Positions 22,683 to 26,021 of a DNA stretch of 26,021 nucleotides are shown here, in pieces. The translations under genes and the position numbers were made by a program. The DNA comes from Actinomycetes bacterium (lineage in GTDB: Bacteria; Actinomycetota; Acidimicrobiia; Spongiisociales; UBA5794): the NCBI GenBank assembly GCA_023336875.1, contig JAMBLH010000108.1, positions 1 through 26,021 on the forward strand. Reading direction: 5' to 3'. The notes under the pieces were generated by a model. The model was given only the letters and a program-made list of their open reading frames with translations. It had not been told where the DNA came from and did no database searches. Numbering within the stretch: the stretch's first letter is position 1; every line of letters begins with the position of its first letter.

Positions 22683-22711
22683 GATTCCGATAGTTGGTCA
22701 AAGGAAACGTT

Positions 22712-22993
22712 GTGGGCTGGAAAAACACTCTCATTTGGGTCTTGCAGTGGTTCTTTGGCGTGTACTTCATCCTCGGTGGTCTTGGCCTGATTCTCCCAAG
22801 CGTCACTCGAATCCAGCCCCAGTTGACTGTCTATGCCGCAGCCGGCCTGGTGTTGGTGATGATTGGAGCGGCTGTGTTCCACGTCAACCGTGGCGAGGGT
22901 GTTTCGATCGCTCAGAACGTGATTATCGGGGCGCTGCTTGCATTTATTGGCTACGGGCGGAGGACGCTGTATCCAATTCAATCACGGGAGTAG
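22712..22993 (+). CDS. DoxX-like small membrane protein
   Basis: A 93-residue protein with three or four hydrophobic helices, reading WVLQWFFGVYFILGGLGLILP, then LTVYAAAGLVLVMIGAAVFHVNRGE, then NVIIGALLAFIGYGRR. The pattern is that of the DoxX-like small membrane proteins, whose role is mostly unknown. The GTG at 22712 is set by AAGGA 6 nt upstream. It lies 23 nt before the acyl-CoA-synthetase-like gene on the same strand, so an operon is likely. Confidence 0.75.
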   Translation: MGWKNTLIWVLQWFFGVYFILGGLGLILPSVTRIQPQLTVYAAAGLVLVMIGAAVFHVNRGEGVSIAQNVIIGALLAFIGYGRRTLYPIQSRE

Positions 22994-23016
22994 AGAGCCG
23001 GAAGAGAGCTACCGCC

Positions 23017-24747
23017 ATGTCTGTTCCAATGCGCGTGGTGCACACAATTCCGCAGCTGGTGCTGGAGAACGCAAAGCTGCTCGGTGATGAGCCCGCGCTG
23101 GTCCGCCGTGTCTCGGGTGATTGGGAGACCCTGACGTGGTCTGAGTACGGCGCTGCTGTGCGACGGACTGCGCGAGCGCTCATTGCTTCTGGTATCGAAC
23201 CAGGAGACAGGGTCGCGATCCTCTCGTACAACACACCGGAGTGGGTGATCTTCGATGTCGCAGCGATGGCGATCGGAGCGGTTCCCGTCGGCATCTACTT
23301 CTCGAGCTCTGATGTGGAGATCGCTGAGTTACTTGAGCGCTCGAATGCACGGATCGTGCTTGCGCAGACGACAGCTCAGATCGCAGCTGTTCGTGAGGCT
23401 TCCATCGAGTCCGTTGAGCTACTCGTAGGTATCGATGACGCGCAGGGGGATACCGTCTCGTGGCCAGAGTTCCTCAGTCTTGGCGATGCCGTGGACCCGG
23501 ACGTGGTGGACGACCGGATCGCCGCCATAGAGTGGGACGATCCCGCAACGTTGATGTTTACGGCAGCTGGATACGGATCGCCGGTAGGGGTCATACTCAC
23601 GCACGACAATCTTGTTGCCGCCTCCCGTTCCTCGGTCGATCTTTTTAACGTCACACAATCTGATAGCGCCCTCTCCTATCTCCCGCTGTCCCACATAGCG
23701 GAACAGATCTTCACGATCCTTGCCCCCGCCCACGTTGGATATCCCGTTGCCTTTGCCCAGTCGATTGGGCGAGTCCGTGTTGACCTCCTCGATATCGAGC
23801 CAGCCATCTTCTTCGGTGTACCTCTTGTGTGGTCGGGGTTCGAGCGAGCGTTGCGTAAACAGGTTGAGGCACTAACCGGGGCTCAGGCTCGAATCGCCAA
23901 TTGGTCGATGGGTGTGTCTCGCGACAGCATCGCCGCCCGGAACGCCGGTTCCAGCCGATCACCGTATCTGCGGGCGAAGGTCGCCGTTGCCCGCCGGTTG
24001 TTTACTGACAAGGCGCGGTCCGCCATGGGATTCGCCAACGTGAGACTGGCGTTCAGCGGAGCCGTCTCTGTCGATCCGTCAACACTCGAGTACTTCGCTG
24101 GCATCGATCTTCCGGTCAGGGAGGTATATGGCCTCTCGGAATCCACCGGTCCCGCTGTCGTTACACGAGAGGGAGCAACCCGCTTCGGAACGGTCGGCCT
24201 ACCCATGCCAGGCGTCGAGATCTCAATTGCCGATGACGGCGAGATTCTCATCAGAGGGCAGAGTGTATTCAGCGGTTACCTCGACGATGAGGACGCGACC
24301 GGCCATGCTTTGAGAGATGGTTGGCTCCACACAGGAGACCTCGGCGGCATCGGCGGAGATGGGCTACTGACGATTTCCGGGCGCAAGAAGGACATCATCA
24401 TCACCGCCGGAGGCAAGAACGTTGACGCTGGGGCTGTTGAGCCACTGCTCAGGGAGGATCCTCTCATTCTCGACGCGGTGTTGGTGGGGGACGGGCACGA
24501 CCAGCTAGGCGTGCTCATCTCTGTTGCTGAGGCATTCGATGGAGACGATGACCTCGCGTTCGCACAGGCCGAAGCCGTCGTGGAACGAGTGAACCAACGG
24601 TTCTCCAGGGCCGAACAAGTCAGGCGTATTGGACTGCTGCCGCGGCCTCTGTCGGTCGATCTTGGAGAGGTATCTCCAGCCGGTGAAGTAGATCGACTAG
24701 TTGTAGTCGAGCACTTCACCGACGAAGTCGCGGAGTTGTACCGGTAG
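23017..24747 (+). CDS. Acyl-CoA synthetase-fold protein with degenerate catalytic motifs (probable pseudoenzyme)
   Basis: A 576-residue protein with the layout of long-chain acyl-CoA synthetases (AMP-binding fold, about 600 residues). Conserved: THDNL (195-199), YGLSEST (371-377), HTGDLG (438-443) and GRKKDIIITAGGKN (455-468). Lost: the phosphate loop at 182-191 reads TAAGYGSPVG, where TSGTTGxPKG is expected, so the Ser/Thr residues and the Lys are gone. The catalytic Lys near the C terminus is Glu 557 in SPAGEVDR. The reading frame is intact, so this is not decay by frameshift. It may bind acyl groups or AMP without adenylating, or regulate a partner. The ATG at 23017 is the family start; the frame open from 22606 overlaps the DoxX gene. 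Operon with DoxX. Confidence 0.88.
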   Translation: MSVPMRVVHTIPQLVLENAKLLGDEPALVRRVSGDWETLTWSEYGAAVRRTARALIASGIEPGDRVAILSYNTPEWVIFDVAAMAIGAVPVGIYFSSSDVEIAELLERSNARIVLAQTTAQIAAVREASIESVELLVGIDDAQGDTVSWPEFLSLGDAVDPDVVDDRIAAIEWDDPATLMFTAAGYGSPVGVILTHDNLVAASRSSVDLFNVTQSDSALSYLPLSHIAEQIFTILAPAHVGYPVAFAQSIGRVRVDLLDIEPAIFFGVPLVWSGFERALRKQVEALTGAQARIANWSMGVSRDSIAARNAGSSRSPYLRAKVAVARRLFTDKARSAMGFANVRLAFSGAVSVDPSTLEYFAGIDLPVREVYGLSESTGPAVVTREGATRFGTVGLPMPGVEISIADDGEILIRGQSVFSGYLDDEDATGHALRDGWLHTGDLGGIGGDGLLTISGRKKDIIITAGGKNVDAGAVEPLLREDPLILDAVLVGDGHDQLGVLISVAEAFDGDDDLAFAQAEAVVERVNQRFSRAEQVRRIGLLPRPLSVDLGEVSPAGEVDRLVVVEHFTDEVAELYR

Positions 24748-24750
24748 TGT
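24745..24750 (+). promoter_or_regulatory. Leaderless -10 box of the nitroreductase gene
   Basis: TAGTGT, a 7-nt spacer, then ATG at 24758. Its first three bases are the stop codon of the preceding gene. Confidence 0.45.
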
Positions 24751-24757
24751 CCGCTTC

Positions 24758-25258
24758 ATGAATGAAACCTACACCGACATCCTGTCGCTTCGTGCCATCC
24801 GGACCTTCGACGAGCGGGCTATCGATCCTGCCGATCTCGATGCTGTCCTCGAGGCGGCGCGCTGGACGGGCTCCTCGAAGAACAGACAGAACTGGTCCTT
24901 CATCGTCATTGATGACCAGGAGCAGAAGGACCGGATCTGTGCGTCTGGTGACTTTATGACGCCGGTGCGAAACGCCCCTGCGGTTATCTGCCTTGTTCAG
25001 GAGCTTGAGGGCTACGAGTTCGATACTGGACGTCTCGCCCAGAATATCATGCTTGCCGCTGATGCCATCGGACTCGCCAGCTGCCCTGTCACCCTGCATC
25101 GTGAGGACGTTGCTGCCAATGTGCTAGGGCTTCCTGACGGAATCCGGTGTCGGTATGCAATCGCCATCGGCTACCCGGCGCCGGGCGCTGGTGCGACAAA
25201 GATGGGTGGTCGGAAGCCGACCGGCGACCTCGTGTACCGAAACCGATACGGTCAATAG
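24758..25258 (+). CDS. Nitroreductase-family flavoprotein
   Basis: A 166-residue FMN-dependent oxidoreductase-like protein. The FMN-binding start is LRAIRTFDERAID with the Arg pair, then ARWTGSSKNRQNW (for RWAPSAKNQQPW-type motifs). The C-terminal part has GLASCPVTLHREDVAANVLGLPDGIRCRYAIAIGYP. It reduces nitro groups, quinones or related acceptors with NAD(P)H in other family members; the natural substrate is not known. The start ATG is 10 nt after the stop of the synthetase-like gene and has no ribosome site, but TAGTGT is at 7 nt, so it is likely leaderless. Confidence 0.85.
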   Translation: MNETYTDILSLRAIRTFDERAIDPADLDAVLEAARWTGSSKNRQNWSFIVIDDQEQKDRICASGDFMTPVRNAPAVICLVQELEGYEFDTGRLAQNIMLAADAIGLASCPVTLHREDVAANVLGLPDGIRCRYAIAIGYPAPGAGATKMGGRKPTGDLVYRNRYGQ

Positions 25259-25328
25259 CACGCGTTCAGTCGATGGCTGGGAGTCCGTCGATGCTCGTGG
25301 CATGAGAAGATGATATCGGTGGGCTGCC

Positions 25329-25334
25329 TATCGT
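25329..25334 (+). promoter_or_regulatory. Leaderless -10 box of murI
   Basis: TATCGT, a 7-nt spacer (GCCCCGC), then ATG at 25342. The 83-bp gap before it shows nothing else I can name. Confidence 0.5.
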
Positions 25335-25341
25335 GCCCCGC

Positions 25342-26021
25342 ATGGCAGCCATTGCAGTATTCGACTCAGGGATCGGCGGCACAACCGTGCTTGACCGAAT
25401 CCGCGAACGCGCGCCGTGGGCAGACCTGATCTACGTAGCTGACCACGTGTTCGGTCCCTACGGGGAACGATCTCTTGAGGAGGTGCGAGCTCGGACTGAA
25501 CTCCTTGCCCGGTATCTTGTGTCAGCAGGTGTTGCTGAGGTCGTGATTGCATGCAACTCTGCTTCGGCCGCTGCGTTGCAGCATCTTCGCCAAGTACTTC
25601 CCGAATTGGCGTTCGTTGGAATGGAACCGGCTGTAAAGCCCGCGAGTGAGTCAACCCGCAACGGAAAGGTCGCTGTCATGGCAACCGGTGCCACATTCCA
25701 GGGTGAGCTGTTTCGGAGTCTTGTGGGCCGACACGCCGAGGGCATCGAGGTTATCGAACAAGCGTGCCCAGGCCTTGCAGCAGCAGTGGAGAACAGTGAA
25801 CCGATTGATGCTCTACTTGATACGTTCCTTGCTCCAGTCATTGCTTCCGGAGCTGACGTTGTCGTGCTCGGTTGTACGCACTACCCGTTGATCCGCGACG
25901 AGATCGAGGCGCGGCTGCCGGGCGATGTTGCTGTCGTGGACCCCTCTGACGCCGTCGCCAAACAAGCGGTCAACGTCGCTCATGATCTGAGTATCGATCT
26001 GAAGGGCGAAGCGTCTACGGC
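25342..26021 (+). CDS. murI: Glutamate racemase, 3' end beyond window
   Basis: Makes D-glutamate from L-glutamate for peptidoglycan. About 226 residues are visible out of about 260-270. The first motif is AVFDSGIGGTTVL with the catalytic Asp 8; the first catalytic Cys is 71 in IACNSASA; the second Cys 178 with His 180 is in LGCTHYP. VADHVFGPYGER replaces the usual Y-x-A-D-x-x-x-x-P-Y-G stretch and fits it. The ATG at 25342 fits the family start and the -10 spacing; an in-frame GTG at 25333 would add three residues but lies inside the -10 box. The gene is the last in the window. Confidence 0.93.
   Translation, partial: MAAIAVFDSGIGGTTVLDRIRERAPWADLIYVADHVFGPYGERSLEEVRARTELLARYLVSAGVAEVVIACNSASAAALQHLRQVLPELAFVGMEPAVKPASESTRNGKVAVMATGATFQGELFRSLVGRHAEGIEVIEQACPGLAAAVENSEPIDALLDTFLAPVIASGADVVVLGCTHYPLIRDEIEARLPGDVAVVDPSDAVAKQAVNVAHDLSIDLKGEAST

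Noticed and set aside
22606..23016. N-terminal extension of the acyl-CoA-synthetase-like gene
   Set aside because: It would overlap the DoxX-like gene in another frame and adds Cys/Arg-rich sequence with no family match; the ATG at 23017 aligns with family starts.

Overview
The window comes from a moderately high-G+C actinobacterium. An acidimicrobial-type lineage is my best guess but is not proven. Three things point there: an F420-type luciferase-like oxidoreductase, a FadE5-type acyl-CoA dehydrogenase plus separate LigC-like ligase and LigD-polymerase-domain genes as in mycobacteria, and many genes that start 6-8 nt after a TANNNT -10 box with no Shine-Dalgarno, the leaderless pattern known from Actinobacteria. 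I see no rRNA, tRNA, CRISPR array, insertion sequence or prophage. It reads as ordinary chromosome.

Layout. 1-3370: fatty-acid beta-oxidation operon fadI-fadJ (minus strand; fadJ runs off the left edge), with a TetR-type palindrome on its promoter. 3395-4429: a group-2 sigma-70 factor with its terminator and a palindrome over its ribosome binding site. 4651-6021: an amidohydrolase and an overlooked 51-residue charged mini-protein. 6196-10781: a stand-alone ATP-dependent DNA ligase and a stand-alone LigD-type primase/polymerase bracketing an MFS exporter/acyltransferase operon. 10862-13825: a DUF308 membrane protein, an ABHD18-like serine hydrolase, a metal-binding lipoprotein under a Zur-like box, and an FlK-like thioesterase. 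14100-17343: an orphan ParA translationally coupled to a zinc-ribbon protein, divergent from a NatAB-type ABC exporter. 17312-19137: an F420-type oxidoreductase/hydrolase pair. 19243-22491: DUF2461, a TetR regulator, and the divergent fadE5-like gene. 22712-24747: a small DoxX-like membrane protein followed by an acyl-CoA-synthetase-fold protein whose catalytic motifs are lost. 24758-26021: a nitroreductase and the start of glutamate racemase.

How it fits together. FadE5-type dehydrogenase, FadJ and FadI cover all four steps of beta-oxidation. The same TTGAG-N6-CTCAA palindrome lies on the fadI promoter and, twice, in the tetR-fadE5 gap 17 kb away, so the TetR protein is a candidate regulator of both loci. 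The most unusual items are the degenerate adenylating enzyme at 23017-24747, the orphan ParA/zinc-ribbon pair, and a 7-bp tandem repeat (ACCGTCT) placed in the same orientation directly before four unrelated genes, where it seems to supply leaderless -10 boxes. All calls are from reading the sequence; no database search was run.
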